Assembly (NCBI RefSeq): GCF_000745775.1
Contig: NZ_KN050752.1
Span: 105,729-169,728, forward strand
Direction of reading: 5' to 3'
Source: Flavobacterium sp. ASV13
GTDB taxonomy: Bacteria > Bacteroidota > Bacteroidia > Flavobacteriales > Flavobacteriaceae
DNA length: 64,000 nt
A model generated the notes under the pieces. The model ran no database searches. It was not told the DNA's origin and saw only the letters and a list, made by a program, of their open reading frames with translations. The translations under genes were made by a program, and so were the position numbers. Below, in pieces: positions 51,665 through 60,305 of this stretch; the stretch's first letter is position 1; the number at the start of each line of letters is the position of its first letter.

Positions 51665-52834
51665 TTGAATACAAAGAAAATCTCCATAACCGCTTTTTCA
51701 TCTATTTCGCCATTAGGAAATAATGCTGAAGAAGTTTGGGCAAATTATCTGAACGAAAATCATTGCTTTTCAAAACAATTTTTGGATCAGCAAGAAACTT
51801 CAACGGCAGCACTTAGTGCGAAATCAAAACAAATTATTTCTGAAATCAGGGAATCAGATCCTAAATATAATTTTTTGGATGACTCTGTTTTATTCGCTTT
51901 AGCGGCTTCTCGACAAGCTGTGAAACAAGCAAATTGGAGTTCAGAAGATGTTTTCGGAATTAATATTGGTTCTTCGAGAGGAGCAACTGATTTATTCGAA
52001 AAACATTATAAGGAATATATCGACACAGGAAGAGCACAGACTTTAGCATCTCCAACCACAACTTTAGGTAATATCTCTTCTTGGATTGCTCATGATTTGC
52101 AAAGTTCTGGTCCCGAGATTTCACATTCTATAACTTGTTCGACGGCACTTCATGCTTTGTTAAATGGAGTTGCGTGGTTAAAATCTGGAATGTCAGATAA
52201 ATTTTTAGTGGGTGGAAGTGAAGCGCCTTTAACAGATTTTACCATTGCTCAAATGAGAGCTTTGAAAATCTATTCGCGTGTTGATCAGGAGCAGGAAGCC
52301 TGGCCAAATCTGGCTTTTGATTTTGAAAAAACGCAAAATACAATGATTTTGGGAGAAGGTGCGGCAGTTTGCTGTTTAGAAGCTGGCGAAAAAGATAATG
52401 CAATTGCATTTGTAACAGGTGTTGGTTATGCGACGGAAGTTTTGGAACATAACATTTCGATTTCTGCAGAAGCAACCTGTTTTCAAAAATCGATGAAAAT
52501 GGCTTTAGAAAATGAAAATTTAGAAAGTGTTGACGCAATCGTAATGCATGCACCAGGAACGATAAAAGGAGATTTGACAGAGTTGCGTGCTATCGAAAAA
52601 GTTTTTGGAACCAATTTACCATTACTAACAACAAATAAGTGGAAAATCGGACATACGTTTGGAGCTTCAGGGATTTTGAGCTTAGAATTGGCGCTGTTGA
52701 TGATGCAACATGATACTTTTATTGGAGTTCCGTTTGGAGAAAAACAAAAACAAAACAAACCAATAAAAAAGGTTTTAATCAACGCTGTAGGTTTTGGCGG
52801 AAATGCTGTTAGTGTTTTGATTGAAAAACGATAA
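51665..52834 (+). CDS. Beta-ketoacyl synthase (KAS-like), placed after bioA
   Basis: 389 residues from the TTG at 51665 (NTKKISITAFSSISPLG); the frame is open back to a GTG at 51629, and no ATG lies between, so the start is uncertain. Thiolase-fold condensing enzyme with an intact triad: Cys158 in HSITCSTALHALL, His in DAIVMHAPGTIKGD, and His in KWKIGHTFGASGILS. It elongates an acyl chain by decarboxylative condensation. Lying directly downstream of bioA it may take part in making the pimeloyl precursor, but a general fatty-acid or polyketide role cannot be excluded. Confidence 0.85.
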   Translation: MNTKKISITAFSSISPLGNNAEEVWANYLNENHCFSKQFLDQQETSTAALSAKSKQIISEIRESDPKYNFLDDSVLFALAASRQAVKQANWSSEDVFGINIGSSRGATDLFEKHYKEYIDTGRAQTLASPTTTLGNISSWIAHDLQSSGPEISHSITCSTALHALLNGVAWLKSGMSDKFLVGGSEAPLTDFTIAQMRALKIYSRVDQEQEAWPNLAFDFEKTQNTMILGEGAAVCCLEAGEKDNAIAFVTGVGYATEVLEHNISISAEATCFQKSMKMALENENLESVDAIVMHAPGTIKGDLTELRAIEKVFGTNLPLLTTNKWKIGHTFGASGILSLELALLMMQHDTFIGVPFGEKQKQNKPIKKVLINAVGFGGNAVSVLIEKR

Positions 52835-52852
52835 TTAAAATATACTTCAAAA

Positions 52853-52886
52853 AAAAATCCAGTCTAAAACAGACTGGATTTTTTTT
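52853..52886. terminator. Bidirectional terminator
   Basis: Perfect 13-bp stem, AAAAATCCAGTCT (52853-52865) with AGACTGGATTTTT (52871-52883), loop AAAAC. Between the ketosynthase and the convergent giant surface-protein gene. Confidence 0.92.
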
Positions 52887-52903
52887 TGAAACGTATTATT
52901 TAT

Positions 52904-55900
52904 CTATTGAAAAATAACCTTTTTAGAAATAGTGAAATCATTATCTAAAGTTACTTTTACAATTAAAACCTGATTACTTGACTGTAGGTTTGAAATTTGT
53001 AAATCGGTAGAATTTACTTTTGTTTTGTTGTAAAGTATTCTGCCTGAAATGTCATAAATTGAAATTTCTTTTAAGTTTTCTTTAGATGATAGCACTTTTA
53101 CAGTTTTATCTTTTACAGAAATTAAAACGCCGTTTTCGATGTTTTCAAAATCACCAGTTCCTAATGATTTATTAGTGTAGCGCAGAACGAAACGATCTGT
53201 AAAAGTTCCTATAGCTGTTGTAAAAGTATAATTACTCTGCGTTAAGTCATGAATTGTATTTGTTGTTTTGTCTTCCAAATAGATTTTCTGAGTAGCTAAT
53301 TCTCCATCGGCCTCATCAATAGCAATCGTGAAATCTCCTGCAATTGTTGTTTTATATCCTAAAGGAACTGTATCTGTGTCTGAAAAAGGTAAAGCTCTTC
53401 CTTGAATTACTAGTTTACTACTTTGACTAATACTGTAAAAGTCCAAATATTTATTTCCGTCAAAAGTTGCGCCATCAAAACCAGGTTCTACATCGTTAGT
53501 TGCACCGTCGATGTATCCAACTAATAATTGCTTGAAGGCTCCACCAGCATTAGTCATATTCAGCCATACGCGATGTCTTTCAAAACTCTCTGATTTAGAA
53601 GTTTTTCCAGGTTTGAAAAATTGACCGTTGTTGTCTGCTCCTGATCGCATTGTATTGTTGAAAGTAATAGTACCTGCAGCTTTTGTGCCAACAAAAAACG
53701 ATTGACCTGCTGCAATTTGACCGCTAGGTTTTTCATTGTTATTTGAAGCATTTCCGCTTAGTGCCGCCGTTCTTACACCTCCACTAACATTGTAGCTGGC
53801 ATAATCATCTGTATTATATTGATATGCACCACCTAAAACTACTGGAGTGTTATGCGTCCAAAAATATAAGGTTCCTTTTAATATATCTTTATTGTTAACA
53901 TCAAGTATAAATTTATTAGCATCTAAAGCTGATGGATATGGATTTCCAACTAAATAATACTTACTAGCTGCTACTGTTTCGCCAGATAGTGTTCCGTTAT
54001 TAGGTGTTCCAATAAATGTTGCAGGGTAAGCTTGTCTAGCTGTATTAGAGAAGTATTCAGGACCGCGAATAATATAACCTTTACCAACGGTCATTACAGT
54101 TGCTCTTGGCACAGCTACCCATTGTGAACTGTTGTATGTTAAATATTTATCAATATAAGTCGCTGGTGAAATGCCACCAAGAGTTTGGCCTTTTACTGGT
54201 GTCGACCAATATACATAATCGGCTTGACGAATAGGAAGGGTTGTTCTTAGATATGTGATATTTCCACTATTAATATTTGGATCGGTATCAGTTTGAATTA
54301 AACTTGAACTGTTTTTAAATAAAAGTGTTCCTGATGTCGTAGCAGATGAAAGAACTTTCACAGCACCGTAAACTCTTAGAGTAGTTGCAGATTCAACAGT
54401 TAAAGAGGCTTTGTCATTTACAGTAAGTGTATAAGCATATGATGGTAGGTTTACATCTGAAATAACTGGGCTATTTGCTACGCCTGTTGGTATGATAACA
54501 CAGTCAGTTGCAGTTGGAATTCCCGAAGGACTCCAGTTGCCTGCTAAATTCCATACAGTACTTGTGGCTCCTGTCCATGTTTTAAATACAGGTATGTTGA
54601 CTTGCAAAGAAGTGCCCGGTTGTGAAATACAGCCTGAAGCGTTTTTAGCAGTTACAATATAAGTTCCAGGATCAAGAGATCCAAATACAGTCTGATTGTA
54701 ATAGTCTGTTCCGTTAATGCTGTAAGTCAATCCGCTTACTCCAGTGATTGTAATAGTACCTTTCACTCCAGAGCAAGTTGGTTGCGTAGTCACGCTTGCA
54801 GTTGGGGCTGTCGGATTTGCATTTGTAATAAAAGCTCCTGAGATAGCGCTTGTTGCAGTACTACAATTTCCTGTAACAATACAGTAGTAGTAATAGGATA
54901 TTCCGGCAGTTCCGGCTTGTGGAGTATAAGTATTTGTTCGTGCACCGTTTGCCGCGACTAGCGATGTTCCACCTGTAGTACTATTTGTTGTGTTTATATA
55001 CCATTGATATTCAACAGAAGACTGTCCTCCTCTTGGAGTTCCTACTGCAGTAACAGATATTGGAGTAAATGCTGTCCCGCTACATACTGACTGACCAGCT
55101 GTTGACTGACCTGTAATTGCAGTTGTTACGTCGATATCTATTGCACTGTATATAGATGTGTCGGTGCATGTTCCATTATCAACCATAACTCGGTATTGTC
55201 TGGTTGTACCTGAAATTGCTGATGGCGTATAAGAAGTTAATCCGGCAGTACCTGGGATGTCTTGATAGTTAGTGTTGTTTCCATCACTATATTGCCATTT
55301 TACAATTACGGATGTGTCTGGATAGCGAATACTAGAATTAGCATAAGTATTAAATGTTAATGTTGGCATTGTATCACCAGGACAAATATGTTTTCCTCCA
55401 TTAACTTGACCTTTGTCTAAAATTACAATTTCTGTTGTGTATGTACCTGGAGCAGAAGTGCTGCAGCCAGAAGGATTAGTATAATTAACACTTACTGTTT
55501 TTGATCCTATAGTTAACCATTCAATCACAATATAATTGTCAGTAGCGGTACCTCTGTCAATAATTTTATAATCAGTATTAAGCACACCTGAAACAGACCA
55601 AATGTAATTCGATTTTCCTCCTTGAGTAGAATATGTCACATGTCTGTTTGCACAGGTTTTGGCTTGTGCTGCATTAGTAATTGTGGGAGTATATACGGTT
55701 ACTGTTCTGGCAGTTGATGTTACTGCTGAGGCACAAGTTCCAGTTACAACTACGTCATAGCTTCCTGCGTCAGAAGTTGTCGGATTAGTTAGAGTAAGCG
55801 TGGCAGATGTTGCCCCGCTTATAGTACCTCCGTTTGTAATTGGAGTTAAGTCTTTTCTCCATTGATAAGTTAATCCTGTTCCTGTAGCTACAACAGTCAT

Positions 55901-58900
55901 TGACTGCGTGCCACTTCCTGAACAAGTTGCTGCAGGAGTTGCTGGATGTGTTGTTATTGATGGTGCTGTGTTTATCGTTACTGCTACTGGGGTTGAAGTT
56001 ACAGCTGGTGTGCAAGTGCCACTGATATCTACAGTATAATTTCCTTGATTTGCTGTCGTAGGATTAGTTAAAGTAAGGCTTGCTGATGTTGCCCCGCTTA
56101 TAACACCTCCGTTTGTAAGTGCAGTTCCGTCTTTTTTCCATACATATGCCAAATTAGTTCCAGAGGCTACAACAGTAATTGTTTGTGTGCCGCTTCCTGC
56201 ACAAGTTGCTGCAGGAGCTGTTGGCTGAGTTGTTATTGATGGGGCTGTGTTTATCGTTACTGCTACTGGATTTGAAGTTACAGCTGGTGTACAAGTACCA
56301 CTGATATCTACAGTATAACTTCCTTGGTTTGCTGTCGTAGGATTAGTTAGAGTAAGCGTGGCAGATGTTGCCCCGCTTATAACACCTCCGTTTGTAAGTG
56401 CAGTTCCATCTTTTTTCCATACATAAGCCAAATTAGTTCCAGAAGCTACAACAGTAATTGTTCGCGTTCCAGTTCCTGAGCAAGTCGCAGCCGGAGCTGT
56501 TGGTTGTGTTGTTATTGATGGTGCCGTGTTTACTGCAACCGTTACTGCAGTTGAAGTTACAGTTGGTGTACAAGAACCACTGATGTCTACAGTATAATTT
56601 CCTTGGTTTGCTGTCGTAGGATTAGTTAAAGTAAGAGATGCTGTTGTTGCTCCGCTTATAACGCCTCCGTTTGTAACTGCTGTACCGTCTTTTTTCCAAA
56701 CATAAGTTAGGTTTGTTCCTGTAGCAGTAACAGTCAGGGTTCTGGTGCCATTGCCGGAACAAACTGCTGCTGGAGCTACAGGTTGAGTAGTAATTGCTGG
56801 TGCAGAATTTACAGTGATTGTTCCTGTTGCATTTACTGCATTTGAACAGCCAGTTAATGGAATGCTATATGTGAAAGTTCCAGTTGCAGTAGGTGTTCCA
56901 CTAATTGTTATGGTATTATTATTCCAACTTGCAGTAACTCCGGCAGGTAAGCCAGTAATACTGCTGCTATTTATACCGCTCGCATTTATTGTTGTGTGAG
57001 TAATAGATGTCATATTAACTCCAATACATGTTGTTGGCGTTGAAGAAGCGGCGCTAACGATGTTACCAGCATTGACGATTACTTCATTAGAAGTTACAGT
57101 ACAGCCACCATTTGTTGATGTGCAGACTACATACCATGTCCCGACTCCTAGTGAAGCTGTTGTTGGGGTGTATGTTGTAGAAGTTGCTCCGGAAATCGAA
57201 GTTATTGTTCCTCCTGAAACCGATCTTTTTCCCCATTGTCTCGAAGTTATAGTGCCTCCTGATTCAGTAACAGTTAAAAGATTACCTGTTGTACAAAAAT
57301 TTTGAGTTGTTGTTGGGGCTATTGATACAGATGATATTTGAGCAGATACAGTGACAGTTACAGGATAGGTTACGCTCGTACAAGATGTGGAATAAATAAA
57401 TACTCTAACAGTTGCATTATAGGTGCCAACAGCGACGCCATAAGGCACATTTATGGTAATTGTGCCTGCACCAGCGGTAAAGGAACCACCCTGATCTCCA
57501 AAGCCAGCCGACTTAGCGGCACTGTCAAAAACTAATGCATATCCATTTGGAGATCCGGTTGTGGCACTATAAGTTAAAGTACTACTTACACCATCTTTAC
57601 AAACTGGAGAGTTGGTCGAATTAAGTGTTACAGTTAATTCTGGTCGTATTTCGACTTGTAGAACACCTGTATAAACTGTCCCACAGTTAACATCTCCAAC
57701 CATTACTCTATATTCCCAAGTTCCTGCAGTTGCAGGCGTTTCTGTGTATGAATTAGTTGTGTTAGCAATAGTTGTCCATGTAGTGGATGGACTTAATCTT
57801 TTTTCCCATCTAACAACTGCTCCTACAATAGTTCCTGTTAAGTTGATTGTAATTGGAGAATTAAAGCAAGCTGGGGCAACATAAGCTAAATATCCAGATT
57901 GTGGTGAAGGAGGTGTTTGTAAAGTTGCTGTATTGCCACCTGAAATTGTATTGCTACATGAGTTACCACTTGAGCCACTTGCTAGATTTGTAATTGTTAT
58001 TGTGCTAGAGTTAACTGTGGTTAAATCTGTAGTTGTAAAAGCTCCACTTCCAGCTGTATTAACAGTCATTGTTGCTGTTTTGGCTGTTGAGGATGGATTA
58101 GTTGTGTTATAGGTTACAGTATAGGTTCCAATCGGTAAACCAGATGCGGTTGAATTTAAGGTAACAACGGGAGTCGTTGAAGAAGTACATTTTACAGCAG
58201 TTACTGAAGTAAGGCTAAAAGCTTGATTTACTGCCACAGTAATTGTGCTTGTACTCGTATATAAATCGCCTCCATAGTATGTTGTACAAGTTAAGATTGC
58301 CGTATAATTACCTGTCTGACTTGCAGTCAAATTATAATTTTGTGCATTACTTGTAGTTGTAGTTCCATCAGGTGCTTTCATGCTCCAAGAGTAGTTTACG
58401 CCTGCTGAACCTCCTGAAGTTTTCGTTCCTGCTGAGCCTGAGTAAGAACCGATTAGATTAATCGTACCATTTTGACAAACTGGAGAATTTGAATTTGCAA
58501 TTGCATTCATTGTTCCACCACCACTATTAAAAGCATCAAAATCATACACTGTACCGCCACCATTTCCTGTACAAGCTGCAATTTTGGTACTTCCGATATA
58601 AATGGCGACATTGTTTGAACATTTACTTTTATCAACTTTTCCTGGAGAATTAATTTTTACGGCCGTGCCAGATGGCAGGTGTATATTACTATTGTTGTCT
58701 GCAAAACTAAGTAAACCGTTAATTGTTACTTGAGTTACTGAGTTAAGCGTCACAGTGTTAGATACTATAAGATTCCCGTTGATTGTCAGTGTCTTAGCGT
58801 TAATGGTTCCGGCACTGGTTATTGTCGCGGCACTAGCTATTACAACATCATCTGTTGCTGTGGGAACTACGCCACCAACCCATGAACTAGCATCACTCCA

Positions 58901-59065
58901 ATTTCCGCCAGTACTCGTAGAAGTTATAGTACTTGCAATAATGGAAATTTTATCCGAAAAGTAATTGGCTCTAATTGTATTGATGTTGAGTGTTGATGTA
59001 TTTTTTCCAAAAGTAAAAAGTGACAATAGGAAAAATAAAAAACTTAAAAGTAATTTTCTAATCAT
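52904..59065 (-). CDS. Giant Ig-like surface protein with T9SS type C sorting domain
   Basis: 2053 residues. Signal peptide (KLLLSFLFFLLSLFTFGKN), a G8/beta-helix-like start (STGGNWSDASSWVGGVVPTATDDVVI), many Ig/PKD-like domains including four 93-residue repeats at residues 760-1131, a second NWSPSGIPTATDCVI element near 1510, and a C-terminal sorting domain: FVLRYTNKSLGTGDFE, VSVKDKTVKVLSS, ISIYDISGRILYNKT and ISKKVIFQ. This matches the ChiA-type (type C) signal that routes proteins through the type IX secretion system to the cell surface or medium. No catalytic domain is apparent; an adhesin or surface-layer role is likely. Confidence 0.92.
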   Translation of the reverse strand: MIRKLLLSFLFFLLSLFTFGKNTSTLNINTIRANYFSDKISIIASTITSTSTGGNWSDASSWVGGVVPTATDDVVIASAATITSAGTINAKTLTINGNLIVSNTVTLNSVTQVTINGLLSFADNNSNIHLPSGTAVKINSPGKVDKSKCSNNVAIYIGSTKIAACTGNGGGTVYDFDAFNSGGGTMNAIANSNSPVCQNGTINLIGSYSGSAGTKTSGGSAGVNYSWSMKAPDGTTTTSNAQNYNLTASQTGNYTAILTCTTYYGGDLYTSTSTITVAVNQAFSLTSVTAVKCTSSTTPVVTLNSTASGLPIGTYTVTYNTTNPSSTAKTATMTVNTAGSGAFTTTDLTTVNSSTITITNLASGSSGNSCSNTISGGNTATLQTPPSPQSGYLAYVAPACFNSPITINLTGTIVGAVVRWEKRLSPSTTWTTIANTTNSYTETPATAGTWEYRVMVGDVNCGTVYTGVLQVEIRPELTVTLNSTNSPVCKDGVSSTLTYSATTGSPNGYALVFDSAAKSAGFGDQGGSFTAGAGTITINVPYGVAVGTYNATVRVFIYSTSCTSVTYPVTVTVSAQISSVSIAPTTTQNFCTTGNLLTVTESGGTITSRQWGKRSVSGGTITSISGATSTTYTPTTASLGVGTWYVVCTSTNGGCTVTSNEVIVNAGNIVSAASSTPTTCIGVNMTSITHTTINASGINSSSITGLPAGVTASWNNNTITISGTPTATGTFTYSIPLTGCSNAVNATGTITVNSAPAITTQPVAPAAVCSGNGTRTLTVTATGTNLTYVWKKDGTAVTNGGVISGATTASLTLTNPTTANQGNYTVDISGSCTPTVTSTAVTVAVNTAPSITTQPTAPAATCSGTGTRTITVVASGTNLAYVWKKDGTALTNGGVISGATSATLTLTNPTTANQGSYTVDISGTCTPAVTSNPVAVTINTAPSITTQPTAPAATCAGSGTQTITVVASGTNLAYVWKKDGTALTNGGVISGATSASLTLTNPTTANQGNYTVDISGTCTPAVTSTPVAVTINTAPSITTHPATPAATCSGSGTQSMTVVATGTGLTYQWRKDLTPITNGGTISGATSATLTLTNPTTSDAGSYDVVVTGTCASAVTSTARTVTVYTPTITNAAQAKTCANRHVTYSTQGGKSNYIWSVSGVLNTDYKIIDRGTATDNYIVIEWLTIGSKTVSVNYTNPSGCSTSAPGTYTTEIVILDKGQVNGGKHICPGDTMPTLTFNTYANSSIRYPDTSVIVKWQYSDGNNTNYQDIPGTAGLTSYTPSAISGTTRQYRVMVDNGTCTDTSIYSAIDIDVTTAITGQSTAGQSVCSGTAFTPISVTAVGTPRGGQSSVEYQWYINTTNSTTGGTSLVAANGARTNTYTPQAGTAGISYYYYCIVTGNCSTATSAISGAFITNANPTAPTASVTTQPTCSGVKGTITITGVSGLTYSINGTDYYNQTVFGSLDPGTYIVTAKNASGCISQPGTSLQVNIPVFKTWTGATSTVWNLAGNWSPSGIPTATDCVIIPTGVANSPVISDVNLPSYAYTLTVNDKASLTVESATTLRVYGAVKVLSSATTSGTLLFKNSSSLIQTDTDPNINSGNITYLRTTLPIRQADYVYWSTPVKGQTLGGISPATYIDKYLTYNSSQWVAVPRATVMTVGKGYIIRGPEYFSNTARQAYPATFIGTPNNGTLSGETVAASKYYLVGNPYPSALDANKFILDVNNKDILKGTLYFWTHNTPVVLGGAYQYNTDDYASYNVSGGVRTAALSGNASNNNEKPSGQIAAGQSFFVGTKAAGTITFNNTMRSGADNNGQFFKPGKTSKSESFERHRVWLNMTNAGGAFKQLLVGYIDGATNDVEPGFDGATFDGNKYLDFYSISQSSKLVIQGRALPFSDTDTVPLGYKTTIAGDFTIAIDEADGELATQKIYLEDKTTNTIHDLTQSNYTFTTAIGTFTDRFVLRYTNKSLGTGDFENIENGVLISVKDKTVKVLSSKENLKEISIYDISGRILYNKTKVNSTDLQISNLQSSNQVLIVKVTLDNDFTISKKVIFQ
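55672..56787 (-). repeat. Four tandem 279-bp repeats in the giant surface gene
   Basis: Landmark sequences recur at 55951, 56230, 56509 and 56788, i.e. exactly 279 bp (93 codons) apart. Each unit encodes an Ig-like domain starting near TTQP and containing YVWKKDGTA, GVISGAT and LTLTNPTT (the last unit reads YQWRKDLTP and SDAGSYDV). Units two and three are nearly identical at the DNA level. Confidence 0.9.
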
Positions 59066-59549
59066 AATTAAATCGTGGCATTTAATTTTTAAAAACTGTT
59101 TTTTTTATTTTGTTTTGTTTAACGTTCGAATGCCATCAACAACTTAAAAAATCAACATCAAAAAGAAGCCAAGTAGTCATGTTAAGTGGTTTCAATCAGG
59201 ATGTTATGCTGGCATAGGATTTAACCCGACAAAGATATAGACATATACGAGTTAGGAAAAAGGATGGTTTTAGAATGGCCGAATAATCGATGAAGTGTGA
59301 AAATTACTCGTTGAAATGCATGAAGAAAATCGTGTTTTTATGGAAATTCTTATAAATACAGATTTTTAAATATAAGAAAAATCGCAAAATACAATGTCTA
59401 TTTTACAATTATTTAAAATTTTTGATGTAAAAACGCGAGTTATGCCTATATATTCGCAAGAAAATGACATTTGTATAGGAAAGTATTTTCTGATGTTTTA
59501 GAGGTGTTTGAGGATGATTTAGGTCTATAGTTCTCAAAAAAAACGGAGC
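59066..59549. other. 484-bp gap without a gene, leader of the giant surface gene
   Basis: AT-rich, no reading frame worth calling and no RNA gene recognised. It contains one minus-strand -7 candidate (59230-59237) and the terminator hairpin of recX at its right edge. Confidence 0.6.
59230..59237 (-). promoter_or_regulatory. Candidate -7 box for the giant surface gene
   Basis: Minus-strand TATCTTTG fits TAnnTTTG; the leader would be about 160 nt. No -33 TTG in range. Confidence 0.38.
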
Positions 59550-59562
59550 TTATTCTAGCTCC
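59536..59562 (-). terminator. recX terminator overlapping its stop codon
   Basis: On the minus strand GGAGCT (59562-59557), loop AGAATA, AGCTCC (59550-59545), then G and eight U residues (59543-59536). The 5' arm is coding and the recX TAA (59552-59550) lies across loop and stem. Confidence 0.8.
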
Positions 59563-60020
59563 ATCACTTTTACTTTTTCATAAACAAAATTGCTTTCATA
59601 TCCACGACGAAGAAGATAGTCGCAGAACTTTTTTCTTTTCTTTAAAATATTATTTTCATGAATACCATTCCAACATCTTTCAGCAAGATCATTAAAAGTA
59701 TTTTCGTATTCCTCGGCAGAAATTTCTTTAAGTGCCAATGTGATATTTGTCGAAGAAATATGCCTTGCTTTTAGCTCGTTTGTAATTCTGATTTTTCCCC
59801 AATGTTTAATTCTGTGTTTTCCTCGGGCAAAACTACAGGCAAAACGTGTTTCATTGAGAAAGTTATCTTCGATTAATTTTACTACTATAAAATCAATTTC
59901 TTCAGAAGTCATTTTTAAACTTTGCAATTTCGCAATTACCTCATCATGGCAACGCTCCTGATAGGCGCAAAAGTGTTCTAATTTCTGTAAAGCTTCTTTT
60001 GGAGTGTAACTTGGATTCAT
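59550..60020 (-). CDS. recX: Regulatory protein RecX
   Basis: 156 residues, normal length. RecX modulates RecA filaments. The three-helix repeat pattern is visible: ALQKLEHFCAYQERCHDEVIAKL, EIDFIVVKLIEDNFLNETRFACSFARGKHRIKHWGKIRITNEL, and KRKKFCDYLLRRGYESNFVYEKV. recA is not in the window. It lies between the two giant surface-protein genes, on the minus strand, and ends with a stop-overlapping terminator. Confidence 0.95.
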   Translation of the reverse strand: MNPSYTPKEALQKLEHFCAYQERCHDEVIAKLQSLKMTSEEIDFIVVKLIEDNFLNETRFACSFARGKHRIKHWGKIRITNELKARHISSTNITLALKEISAEEYENTFNDLAERCWNGIHENNILKKRKKFCDYLLRRGYESNFVYEKVKVMELE

Positions 60021-60124
60021 GAGTTTTTTCTTGCTTTTTAACTATAATTGCTAAAAATAGTTATTTTGATGTTAAATTTTAACCGATTTTTACATTATTT
60101 CTAAAAAAGAAATTACCTAAAATG

Positions 60125-60154
60125 TTGTGTGTGTGCGGAATTATAATATTTTTG
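60125..60154 (+). promoter_or_regulatory. Promoter of the giant repeat gene
   Basis: TTG (60125-60127), 19-nt spacer, TATTTTTG (60147-60154): same spacing as the atpD promoter. The predicted leader is about 145 nt, unusually long. The 285-bp gap between recX and this gene holds nothing else that I recognise. Confidence 0.65.
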
Positions 60155-60305
60155 TACGATAATATCGCAAGTTTAAAGCCGTTTGAAAAACAGTGTTTTA
60201 ACATAAAAAATCAAAGTTTAAAAGCCAAAATTAAAGTATTGCCCCAAAAAATGCTATACCATTTAGTTTTCTTTTAACGCCAAAAACAAATATAATACCA
60301 CGCCT

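Noticed and set aside
56814..58964. Several plus-strand hydrophobic frames opposite the giant surface gene
   Set aside because: Val/Pro-rich mirror images of Thr/Asn-rich coding sequence; no start signals or conserved patterns.
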